From positions 3,286,001 through 3,350,000 of the forward strand of contig NZ_LR594675.1 of NCBI RefSeq assembly GCF_901827205.1: DNA of 64,000 nucleotides. The letters run 5' to 3'. The notes under the pieces are model-generated. The model worked only from the letters and a program-made list of their open reading frames with translations, had not been told where the DNA came from and searched no databases. Origin of the DNA: Variovorax sp. PBS-H4 (GTDB lineage Bacteria; Pseudomonadota; Gammaproteobacteria; Burkholderiales; Burkholderiaceae_C). Position numbers and translations under genes: made by a program. This document shows positions 54,016-61,431 of the stretch, piece after piece; the first letter of the stretch is position 1; every line of letters begins with the position of its first letter.

Positions 54016-55083
54016 ATGGCACAACGCTTCGAACTGCATATGCTCAGCGCGACGGTGCTGGCCTTGTTCGGTAAGGCCGGGCTGACGCCCGAAGCGGCGC
54101 AGGCGGTCACGCAGGTGTTGCTGGAAGCAGACCTCATCGGGCACGCCACGCACGGACTGGCACTGGTGCCCTGGTACCTGGAGGCAGCGCGCTCAGGCGC
54201 CATGCGGCTCGCCGGTGCGCCGGAGGTGGTCTCCGACCGCGGGGCCTGCGTGGTCTGGAACGGCCACCGCTTGCCCGGGGCCTGGCTGGCCTCCCAGGCC
54301 GTCGCACTGGCCATCGAGCGTGCGCGTACCTATGGCACCGTGACGCTGGTCATCCGCGACTGCGGCCACGTCGGCGCGCTGGCGGCCTACATGTCACGGG
54401 CGACCGAGCGCGGCATGTTGCTGCTGATGGCCAGTTCCACCCCATCGGTGGCGGGAGTGGCGCCCTTCGGCGGACGCAAGGCCGTGTTCACACCCAACCC
54501 GATCGCCGCGGGCATTCCGACCGACGGCGATCCGATCCTGCTGGACATCAGTGCGTCCATCACGACGCTGAACCGCGCGCGGCAGCTGGCACGCGAGGGC
54601 CGCAGCTTTCCTGCGGAATGGGTGCTCGACCGGGACGGCAACACCTCGGCCGATCCCGCTGTCGTCGTCGACCAGGGCGGCAGCCTGCTGCCTGTCGGTG
54701 GCCTGGACCATGGCCACAAAGGCTACAGCCTCGCGCTGCTCGTGGAGGCACTGACCCAGGGCCTATCAGGCTTCGGACGCGCCGACGAGCCGAGCGGCAC
54801 CAGTGTCTCGCTTTTCGTGCAGGTGATGGACCCCAGCGCGTTCGGCGGCAGCACCGCGTTCACGCGCCAGACGACGCATCTGGCCGCCGCGTGCCGTGAC
54901 ACGCCGCCCCTGCCAGGCGTCGAGAAGGTGCGGGTTCCAGGCGACCGCGCGGCCCAGGCCAGGCAATCGGCGCTCGAACGCGGTCTGCCACTGGACGATG
55001 TGATCCTGAAGGGATTGCAGCCTTGGCTGGACCGCTACGAAATGGCTATGCCGGCGCCGCTGGAGGTGAAGACGCAGCTGTAG
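54016..55083 (+). CDS. Ldh-family (malate/lactate/ureidoglycolate type) oxidoreductase
   Basis: 355 aa NAD(P)-dependent dehydrogenase of the Ldh_2 fold (not the Rossmann LDH). DLIGHATHGLALVPWYLEAARSG (about 40-62) contains the catalytic His region HATHG; IRDCGHVGALAAYMSRATERG (about 116-136) and VGGLDHGHKGYSLALLVEALTQGLSG (about 233-258) are hallmark motifs. ATG 54016 with GGAGA five bases upstream; a GTG four codons earlier is possible. It is last in the LysR-Bug-Bug string, 25 bp after the receptor, so it likely oxidises the hydroxy acid bound by the receptors. Confidence 0.9.
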   Translation: MAQRFELHMLSATVLALFGKAGLTPEAAQAVTQVLLEADLIGHATHGLALVPWYLEAARSGAMRLAGAPEVVSDRGACVVWNGHRLPGAWLASQAVALAIERARTYGTVTLVIRDCGHVGALAAYMSRATERGMLLLMASSTPSVAGVAPFGGRKAVFTPNPIAAGIPTDGDPILLDISASITTLNRARQLAREGRSFPAEWVLDRDGNTSADPAVVVDQGGSLLPVGGLDHGHKGYSLALLVEALTQGLSGFGRADEPSGTSVSLFVQVMDPSAFGGSTAFTRQTTHLAAACRDTPPLPGVEKVRVPGDRAAQARQSALERGLPLDDVILKGLQPWLDRYEMAMPAPLEVKTQL

Positions 55084-55206
55084 GCTCCCTCGGTCGGTCG
55101 GGTAAAGGCCTGTGTACGCCCCCCGGGGGCCCCTGCGCCTCCCAACCCAGAACGCCGGTCGGCCGATGACACGGTATTGTTAGCCGCTCTTGGGGTTCGG
55201 CAACCC

Positions 55207-55422
55207 TCAGAGCTTCGCTATTGATACCTCTGTCGACTTCACGAGCGCGACCACGTCGGAACCCACTTTCAGCTGCAGTTCGTCGACCGAACGGGTGGTG
55301 ATGACCGAGGTCACGATGCCCCAGGCCGTCTCGACATCGACCTCGGAAACGACGTCACCGCGGATGATCTCGCGAACCTTGCCCTTGAACTGGTTGCGGA
55401 CGTTGATGGCTTGGATGGACAT
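55207..55422 (-). CDS. Mop/TOBE-domain molybdopterin-binding protein
   Basis: A 71 aa single-domain protein. MSIQAINVRNQFKGKVREI is the molbindin (Mop) start and IVTSVITTRSVDELQLKVGSDVVALVKSTEV (about 36-66) the second half of the OB-like fold. Molbindins bind molybdate or tungstate. Located 224 bp downstream of the FMN reductase gene on the same strand. The gap 55423-55646 contains no gene. Binding of the second Sbp's ligand class is only a guess. Confidence 0.9.
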   Translation of the reverse strand: MSIQAINVRNQFKGKVREIIRGDVVSEVDVETAWGIVTSVITTRSVDELQLKVGSDVVALVKSTEVSIAKL

Positions 55423-55646
55423 TCAGGGCTCTTTCGGGTTTGGAATCGGTGGAGGAAAAAAATCAAATGGGCCAGCGCAGCTTGTGCGCGGGTAGGGCAC
55501 GCCACGGCCCATCGCTGGCGTGGCGAGGTTCGGATTCGGCGGGCTGTTCACGCGTCAAGGATCCCGCGCCGCGCGCACGGCGGCGAAGAGAACAGGGTTT
55601 GGAAACGGGGAGCAGCGATGCGTGGCCGGGGCCTCGAGCGCCGCGC

Positions 55647-56231
55647 TCAGACGCTACATCGCACGCGCGAGAACGGCACCGGCTCGAAGCCGCTCGTCGC
55701 CGGCAGCTTGAGCCCCTCGTGCGCGAGCGCCTCCACCGCGTCGTCGAGGCGCTGGGCCAGCTCGCTCTGCAATTGATAGGCGCCTTCGGACTGCAGCGTT
55801 ACCTGGTTGTCCGTCGCATATACGCCGGGCAGGACGTGGCGCGCCGCCATCGATTGCAGCACCGGTCGCAGCGCATAGTCCAGCGCCAGCATGTGGTGCG
55901 GGCTGCCGCCGGTGGCCAGCGGCAGCACAGACTTGCCGCGCAGGGCGGACTGCGGCATCAGATCGAGAAAAAGCTTGAGCACGCCGCTGTAGGCGGCCTT
56001 GTAGACCGGCGTCGCGATCACGATCGCATCGGCCCGCCGCAGCTGCTCGGCAGCACGCTGGATCGCGGGATGCGAGGCCTCTCCCAGCACCAGCGCATGC
56101 GCCGCCAGCTCACGGATCGCGATCCGCTCGACCGGCACCTCGCGCAGCGCGAGCCTTGCGGCCACCGCATCGAGCAGCACGGCCGAGCGCGAAGGAGCCG
56201 ACGGGCTGCCGGCGATCAGGAGAACAGTCAC
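55647..56231 (-). CDS. NADPH-dependent FMN reductase, SsuE-like
   Basis: 194 aa flavin reductase. VLLIAGSPSAPSRSAVLLDAV (about 3-23) is the FMN loop and ADAIVIATPVYKAAYSGVLKLFLDLMPQ (about 70-97) the flavin-ring motif; SsuE supplies FMNH2 to alkanesulfonate monooxygenase. The start is the GTG at 56229-56231, ten bases past the sbp stop; no ATG is in the right place. It lies directly downstream of a sulfate-binding protein gene, which fits a sulfur-scavenging role. No ssuD is in view. Confidence 0.88.
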   Translation of the reverse strand: MTVLLIAGSPSAPSRSAVLLDAVAARLALREVPVERIAIRELAAHALVLGEASHPAIQRAAEQLRRADAIVIATPVYKAAYSGVLKLFLDLMPQSALRGKSVLPLATGGSPHHMLALDYALRPVLQSMAARHVLPGVYATDNQVTLQSEGAYQLQSELAQRLDDAVEALAHEGLKLPATSGFEPVPFSRVRCSV

Positions 56232-56241
56232 GCGTCCGCGC

Positions 56242-57267
56242 CTACTTGGTGAGTGCGTAGATCTGATCGAAGGAACCGCCGTCGGCAAAGTGCTCCTTGT
56301 CGGCCTTTGCCCAGCCCCCGAAGGCCTGGTCGATGCTGAACAGCGTGAGCTTCGGGAACTGCTTGTCGTACTTGGCCCTCGCCTTTTCCGAGGTCGGGCG
56401 GTAGTAATTGCGCGCGGCGATGTCCTGGCCTTCGTCGGAGTAGAGGTACTTGAGGTACTCCTCGGCAACGGCACGCGTGCCTTTCTTGTCGACCACCTTG
56501 TCGACCACTGTCACGGTAGGCTCGGCCAGGATGCTGATAGAGGGGACCACGATCTCGAACTTCTCGGGGCCGAATTCCTTCAACGCCAGGAAGGCCTCGT
56601 TCTCCCATGCCAGCAGCACGTCGCCCACGCCGCGCTGGACGAAGGTGATGGTGGAACCGCGAGCGCCCGTGTCGAGCACCGGCACGTTCTTGAAGACCTT
56701 GCCCACGAATTCTTTTGCCTGGGCATCGCCGCCGTACTTGCGCTTGCCGAACTCCCATGCCGCCAGGTAGTTCCAGCGCGCGCCGCCCGAGGTCTTTGGA
56801 TTTGGGGTGATGACCTGGAGCCCGGGCTTGGCAAGGTCGTCCCAGTCTTTCAGGCCCTTGGGGTTGCCCTTCTTCACGAGGAAGACGATGGTGGAGGTGT
56901 ACGGTGCCGCGTTGTGCGGCAGCCGCTTCTGCCAGTCGGCCTTGACCAGGCCGCCGTGCGTCACCAGCGCATCGGTGTCGCCGGCCAGCGCCAGCGTGGC
57001 GACATCGGCATCGATGCCATCGATGATCGAGCGTGCCTGCTTGCCCGACCCGCCGTGCGATTGCTTGATCGTGACGTCCTGGCCCGCCTTGCGCTTCCAG
57101 TAGGCGGCAAAAGCCTTGTTGTAGTCGACGTAGAGCTCGCGAGTCGGGTCGTAGGAGACGTTGAGCAGCGTGACGGTCTGCGCCAACGACGGCAACGCCG
57201 TGAGGGCGATGCCGGCCGCTGCGGCGGCGGCAAGGGAAAGCTTGATAAAGTCGCGGCGGTAGCTCAT
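56242..57267 (-). CDS. Periplasmic sulfate-binding protein (copy 2)
   Basis: 341 aa receptor of the Sbp family. The start has a Tat-like YRRDFIKLSLAAAAAAGIA, cleaved near SLA-QTV, in contrast to the Sec signal of copy 1. TLLNVSYDPTRELYVDYNKAF, KQSHGGSGKQARSI and FVQRGVGDVLLAWENE are the ligand-site regions. ATG 57265-57267. It is not linked to permease genes, so it probably feeds the CysTWA system encoded 12 kb away, or binds a related anion. Divergent from yggX. Confidence 0.94.
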   Translation of the reverse strand: MSYRRDFIKLSLAAAAAAGIALTALPSLAQTVTLLNVSYDPTRELYVDYNKAFAAYWKRKAGQDVTIKQSHGGSGKQARSIIDGIDADVATLALAGDTDALVTHGGLVKADWQKRLPHNAAPYTSTIVFLVKKGNPKGLKDWDDLAKPGLQVITPNPKTSGGARWNYLAAWEFGKRKYGGDAQAKEFVGKVFKNVPVLDTGARGSTITFVQRGVGDVLLAWENEAFLALKEFGPEKFEIVVPSISILAEPTVTVVDKVVDKKGTRAVAEEYLKYLYSDEGQDIAARNYYRPTSEKARAKYDKQFPKLTLFSIDQAFGGWAKADKEHFADGGSFDQIYALTK

Positions 57268-57402
57268 GGTCTTGTGCTTCGGAAAGGCATAACAGTGAAG
57301 CTCAGAATTCTCAATTGGGCATAAAGAAACTGGAACGACCGAGTTCTCAGTTCTAAATAGCCAAATCAACTAAGCAACCCCACCGCTTCAAGAGGCATCC
57401 AA

Positions 57403-57675
57403 ATGGCACGCATGGTCCAGTGCATCAAGCTCGGCAAAGAGGCCGAAGGGCTCGATTTCCCGCCCTACCCCGGTGAACTCGGCAAGCGCCTCTGGGAAAG
57501 CGTCAGCAAAGAAGCCTGGGCTGCCTGGCTCAAGCAGCAGACCATGCTGGTCAACGAGAACCGGCTGAACCTGGCCGATGCCCGCGCCCGCCAGTACCTG
57601 GCGCGCCAGATGGAAAAGCATTTCTTCGGCGAAGGCGCCGACGTCGCGCAAGGCTACGTCCCTCCCGCAGACTGA
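57403..57675 (+). CDS. yggX: Probable Fe(2+)-trafficking / oxidative damage protection protein YggX
   Basis: 90 aa. The family start MARMVQCIKLGKEAEGLDFPPYPGELG, with C7, runs to about residue 27; WLKQQTMLVNENRLNLADARARQYL (about 42-66) is the hallmark motif, ending in KHFFGEG. YggX protects iron-sulfur enzymes from oxidation. ATG 57403; the gap of 135 bp to the second sbp holds no other gene. Confidence 0.95.
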   Translation: MARMVQCIKLGKEAEGLDFPPYPGELGKRLWESVSKEAWAAWLKQQTMLVNENRLNLADARARQYLARQMEKHFFGEGADVAQGYVPPAD

Positions 57676-57690
57676 CCGTCCGCCCGCGCG

Positions 57691-59556
57691 ATGGCCGAGC
57701 CGGTCGCCTGGGGCGCTGACGGCGTGCCGAAAAGCTTGCGCTTCGGCGACATCTATCACTCCGAAACTGGGGCCGTGGCACAGGCCCGGCATGTCTTTCT
57801 GGGCGGATGCGACCTGCCCGAAGCCTGGTCCGGGCAGCGCCAATGGCGGGTTCTCGAAACAGGCTTCGGGCTTGGACTTTCATTTCTGACAACCTGGCAA
57901 GCCTGGCGCGAAGACCCGCGACGTCCGGGCCTGCTGCACTTCGTCTCGATCGAGGCCTACCCGGTCAGGCGCGAGGATCTCCTGCGGGCCGCGGCAAGCC
58001 ATCCGGAACTCGCACCGCTGGCAGAAGCGCTGGCGGCGCAATGGTGGGGCCTGCTGCCGGGCTTTCATCGCCTCGTGTTTGAAAGCGGGCGCGTGCTGCT
58101 CACCCTCTGCGTCGGCGATGTCCAAGCCATGTTGCGCGCCCAGCATCGCTTCGACGCCGACAGCATTTTCCTGGACGGCTTCAGTCCCGAACGCAATCCG
58201 CAAATGTGGTCGCCCGAGACGCTCAAGAGCGTTGCCCGCTTCGCGCGTCGCGGCACACGACTGGCAACCTGGAGCGTGGCGCGACCGGTGCGCGATGCCC
58301 TGGCGCCCTGCGGCTTCCGGCTGCACAAGGCCCCCGGCCTGCCGCCCAAGCGCGACTGCCTGCAGGGCGTGTTCGATCCGTCGTGGCTGCTGCGTCGCCA
58401 GGCGCCGGATTCGGCCACGGTGCAGGCACCAGGCCGCTGCGCAGTCGTCGGTGCGGGGCTCGCCGGCGCAGCCGTTGCCGCCAGCCTGGCGCGGCGCGGC
58501 TGGGAGGTCCAGGTCCTGGAGGCCGGCCCGCATCCTGCCGGAGGCGCGTCGGGTCTGCCGGTGGGCATGCTTGCGCCGCATGTCTCACCTGACGACGCAC
58601 TGCTCTCGCGGCTCATTCGTGCGGGCGTGCGCGCCACCTGGGAACAGGCCAGGACCCTGCTGGCAGAAGGCACGGACTGGCGCGCTAGCGGCGTGCTCGA
58701 GCGCCGTGGCGCCGAACTGGTCCGCCTGCCTCAAGGCTGGAACGCCGATGGGCCCAACGAGTCCTGGCATGCCTCGCCCGAGCAACTGCGCGAGGCGGGG
58801 CTGCCCGCCGATTCAGCCGGCATCTGGCACGCCCGTGGCGGCTGGGTACGGCCTGGCCGGCTGGTGGAGGGCTGGCTGGGGCAGCCCGGCATCCGCCTCC
58901 GCACGGGTAGCCGCGTTGCGCGAATCGAGGCTTTGCCAGGAGACGCGGGACCTTGTGTCTTGCGCGATGCAGAAGGCAAGTTGTTGGCCGAAGCGGAGCG
59001 CGTCGTGATCGCAGCCGGCCACCAGAGCGCGGCACTCGCTCCGGCAATGCCGCTGCAGCCGGTGCGCGGGCAGTTGGCCTGGGGGCGCATGGCCGAGGGC
59101 ATGCGCTTGCCGCCGATGCCGATCAATGGCGATGGCCATTTGATTGCCGATGTGCCTGATCCCGCTGGAGCGCTCTGGCTCAGTGGTGCCACCTTCGATC
59201 GCGATGACGCCGAAACAACGCTTCGCAGCGAAGACACCGAATCCAACCGGCAACGGCTCGCGCGCCTGCACACGGAGGCAGCGCGGCAGCTCGCACCGCT
59301 GTTCGAGCGCGGCGAGCTGCAGGCCTGGGCCGGCGTACGTTGCGCCTCCAGCGATCGGCGTCCCCTGGTCGGCCCACTCAGCGCCAAGGCGCCGGCCGGC
59401 CCGTGGCTGTGCACCGCGATGGGGTCGCGCGGCCTCAGCTTTGCGGCGCTGTGCGCAGAGCTCCTGGCGGCGCGCTGGCACGGAGAGCCACTGGCGCTGC
59501 CGGCATCGCAGGCCCGCGCGCTCGACGCGCAGCGCGGGCCCGCGGGTCGGCGCTGA
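57691..59556 (+). CDS. mnmC: Bifunctional tRNA mnm5s2U34 synthesis enzyme MnmC
   Basis: Completes the 5-methylaminomethyl modification of the wobble uridine in tRNA. The N-terminal methyltransferase (MnmD) domain (1-235) has LETGFGLGLSFLTTWQ (about 54-69, SAM site) and DSIFLDGFSPERNPQMW (about 155-171). The C-terminal FAD-dependent demodification (MnmC1) domain has VVGAGLAGAAVAASLARRGWEVQVLEA (about 253-279) as its dinucleotide site. 621 aa is the full length for the fused form. ATG 57691, 15 bp after yggX. A GC-rich inverted repeat overlaps its last codons. Confidence 0.95.
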   Translation: MAEPVAWGADGVPKSLRFGDIYHSETGAVAQARHVFLGGCDLPEAWSGQRQWRVLETGFGLGLSFLTTWQAWREDPRRPGLLHFVSIEAYPVRREDLLRAAASHPELAPLAEALAAQWWGLLPGFHRLVFESGRVLLTLCVGDVQAMLRAQHRFDADSIFLDGFSPERNPQMWSPETLKSVARFARRGTRLATWSVARPVRDALAPCGFRLHKAPGLPPKRDCLQGVFDPSWLLRRQAPDSATVQAPGRCAVVGAGLAGAAVAASLARRGWEVQVLEAGPHPAGGASGLPVGMLAPHVSPDDALLSRLIRAGVRATWEQARTLLAEGTDWRASGVLERRGAELVRLPQGWNADGPNESWHASPEQLREAGLPADSAGIWHARGGWVRPGRLVEGWLGQPGIRLRTGSRVARIEALPGDAGPCVLRDAEGKLLAEAERVVIAAGHQSAALAPAMPLQPVRGQLAWGRMAEGMRLPPMPINGDGHLIADVPDPAGALWLSGATFDRDDAETTLRSEDTESNRQRLARLHTEAARQLAPLFERGELQAWAGVRCASSDRRPLVGPLSAKAPAGPWLCTAMGSRGLSFAALCAELLAARWHGEPLALPASQARALDAQRGPAGRR

Positions 59557-59629
59557 GATGCGCAGTCAGCCGCCTGAGCGTCCGCGAATGGCGGCGAACT
59601 CTACGCCGCGGCCTTGGCAGGAGCGTGTC

Positions 59630-59658
59630 ATGACACTGTATTTTTATACAGATAAGAT
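59630..59658 (+). promoter_or_regulatory. SOS promoter: LexA box within a sigma-70-type promoter
   Basis: CTGT, eight bases (ATTTTTAT), ACAG at 59636-59651 fits the LexA consensus perfectly. It lies exactly in the spacer of a promoter with ATGACA at 59630-59635 (-35), a 17-base gap, and TAAGAT at 59653-59658 (-10). Such placement would let LexA block RNA polymerase. No LexA gene is in the window; dependence on LexA is inference. Confidence 0.8.
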
Positions 59659-59694
59659 GCCATGCCTTCCTGAGAAAAACCCGAGGCGCCCGGC

Positions 59695-59865
59695 ATGCAG
59701 ACTCTCCCCCCACCCGCCCCCGCTCTCGCGCGTGGCCAACACCTGTTCCTGATCGCCGGCCCGGCCGCACCGCGACGCGTGCCGGTGCAGCGCTTGCCTT
59801 CTGCGGACCTGCGCCGACAGGCGGCGCGCGTGATCGCCGTCACCGTACGGCATTGGTTCCCCTGA
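59695..59865 (+). CDS. Small SOS-linked protein of unknown function
   Basis: A 56-codon frame from ATG 59695 to TGA at 59863-59865, about 37 bases after the -10 element of the SOS promoter. It starts MQTLPPPAPALARGQHLF and ends RVIAVTVRHWFP, with a Pro-rich start, an Arg-rich middle and no signal peptide. GAGG lies about ten bases before the start. There is no recognised family. The frame is short enough to be chance, but a strong regulated promoter with no other gene downstream supports it. The region 59866-60048 after it appears empty. Confidence 0.55.
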   Translation: MQTLPPPAPALARGQHLFLIAGPAAPRRVPVQRLPSADLRRQAARVIAVTVRHWFP

Positions 59866-60048
59866 GCCAGTGCGCTGGCGCCTGGGAATCCCGCACGTTC
59901 CCTCTCGGCCGTACTGCTTCGGCAGTCCCCAGCATGCAGGAGGTCTAAGGCCAACGGCAGATGTGCCGTCGCGATCTTCGTTGTCTGATGTGTCACGACG
60001 GCGCAGCAAAACCGAGGCCCACTCCAACCATTCCTTTGAGGTGACACC

Positions 60049-60663
60049 ATGTACCAAGGCGAACGCTTCAACGGCTACAGCCACCTGCTCGGCCTGATGC
60101 TGGCCACGGCCGGCTCGGCCTTGCTGGTGACAAAGACCGCCCCCGGCGATGACCCAGCCAGGACCGCAAGCGCGCTGGTCTTCGGGCTCTCGATGGTGGC
60201 GCTGTACGGCGCCTCCACCCTCTTTCACAGCACGCGCGGCCGCACGAAGCTGTTCTGGCAGCGGGTGGACCATTGCGCGATCTACCTGCTGATCGCCGGC
60301 AGCTATACCCCCTTCGCACTGGTCACCCTGCAAGGCGCCTGGGGCTGGGCGCTGCTGGCCGCAGCCTGGAGCGCGGCGCTGTTCGGAATGGCGCGCGAGT
60401 TGCGGCGGGGCGAGCCGCCCGCCCCCTCGCTGGCGCTGTATCTGGGCATGGGTTGGCTGGGCGTGTTGGCAGCCGTGCCGCTGGTCGAGCGGCTCGACGG
60501 CGCCGGGCTGGCGTGGCTGCTGGGGGGCGCCCTCTGGTATTCGGCCGGGACCGTCTTCTATCGCAATCCGCTGGGCTGGCGGCACGCGCACGGCACCTGG
60601 CACCTGTTCGTGCTGGCCGGAACCGCCAGCCACTATGTGACCGTGGCGCACTTCGTGTTGTAG
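60049..60663 (+). CDS. trhA: Hemolysin III / TrhA family membrane protein (PAQR)
   Basis: 204 aa, seven predicted hydrophobic helices. YGASTLFHSTRG (about 54-65), RVDHCAIYLLIAGSYTP (about 73-89) and GTWHLFVLAGTASHY (about 184-198) hold the metal-binding Ser/His/Asp and two His residues of the PAQR/hemolysin III superfamily. TrhA proteins tune membrane fluidity. ATG 60049; a shared leader with the SOS gene is unlikely because 183 bases separate them. Confidence 0.93.
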   Translation: MYQGERFNGYSHLLGLMLATAGSALLVTKTAPGDDPARTASALVFGLSMVALYGASTLFHSTRGRTKLFWQRVDHCAIYLLIAGSYTPFALVTLQGAWGWALLAAAWSAALFGMARELRRGEPPAPSLALYLGMGWLGVLAAVPLVERLDGAGLAWLLGGALWYSAGTVFYRNPLGWRHAHGTWHLFVLAGTASHYVTVAHFVL

Positions 60664-60669
60664 TCGGGT

Positions 60670-61395
60670 GTGCGCCCGTTTTCACGACCTGGCCTGTTCC
60701 TCGTTTTTCTGATTGCGCTGGCGGCCTCGCTGGCGGCAGCGCTGCACTTCGGTGCGCTCCAGATCCCCGATCGCTTCGACCCTCGGACGCCGCTGGACGT
60801 GGCAGCGGAGCCGAACTTCCTCACCGGCCTCAAGCTGCGCCGCGCGAGATCCGACCCTGCGCGCTGCTTCGCCGTGCTCGAGCAGTCGGGTCTGCAGTAC
60901 GAGCGGGTGGCCGACCGCAACACCGGTCCCGGCTGTGACCTGACCCATGCCCTGCGCCTGCGCGGCGGCCGCAGCGTCTCGCTGTCCTCGCCGACGCTTG
61001 TCAGCTGCCGCGCGGCGCTGTCCTTTGCCATGTGGGAGCGGCACGCGCTGCAGCCGGCCGCGTCGCGGCGGCTGGGCAGCCCGATCGCGACCGTGGAGCA
61101 CCTCGGCAGCTACGCCTGCCGCAACATCAACACGGGCGAAGGCAGCACGCGCGACGGACGGCGCAGCCGCCATGCGACCGCGGACGCGATCGACATCGCC
61201 GGCTTCGTGCGCGAAGACCGGACGCGCATCACCGTGCGTCGCGACTGGGGCGGAGACGGCGCCGAGGCGCTCTTCCTGCGCGACGTCCATGCGGGCGGCT
61301 GCCGGTTTTTCGAAGGCGTGCTCGGCCCCGACTACAACACCCTGCATGCCGATCATTTCCATCTCGAGGTGGGCGGCTGGACCTTCTGCCGCTGA
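60670..61395 (+). CDS. Extensin-like C-terminal domain protein
   Basis: 241 aa. One N-terminal hydrophobic segment (about 8-26) acts as a signal or anchor. Then an extensin_C-type domain: GPGCDLTHALRL (about 86-97), RLGSPIATVEHLGSYACRN (about 134-152), SRHATADAIDIAGF (about 164-177) and LHADHFHLEVG (about 224-234), the last two with the His/Asp residues of the metallopeptidase-like (VanY/MepA-type) site. It is likely a periplasmic cell-wall enzyme. The start is GTG at 60670, six bp after trhA, indicating coupling. Confidence 0.85.
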   Translation: MRPFSRPGLFLVFLIALAASLAAALHFGALQIPDRFDPRTPLDVAAEPNFLTGLKLRRARSDPARCFAVLEQSGLQYERVADRNTGPGCDLTHALRLRGGRSVSLSSPTLVSCRAALSFAMWERHALQPAASRRLGSPIATVEHLGSYACRNINTGEGSTRDGRRSRHATADAIDIAGFVREDRTRITVRRDWGGDGAEALFLRDVHAGGCRFFEGVLGPDYNTLHADHFHLEVGGWTFCR

Positions 61396-61431
61396 GCACT
61401 TTGGCTACCATGTGCCGCCGCAAGAGACCGC

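Noticed and set aside
59510..59555. GC-rich inverted repeat at the end of mnmC as a terminator
   Set aside because: It lies inside the coding sequence and has no T run after it.
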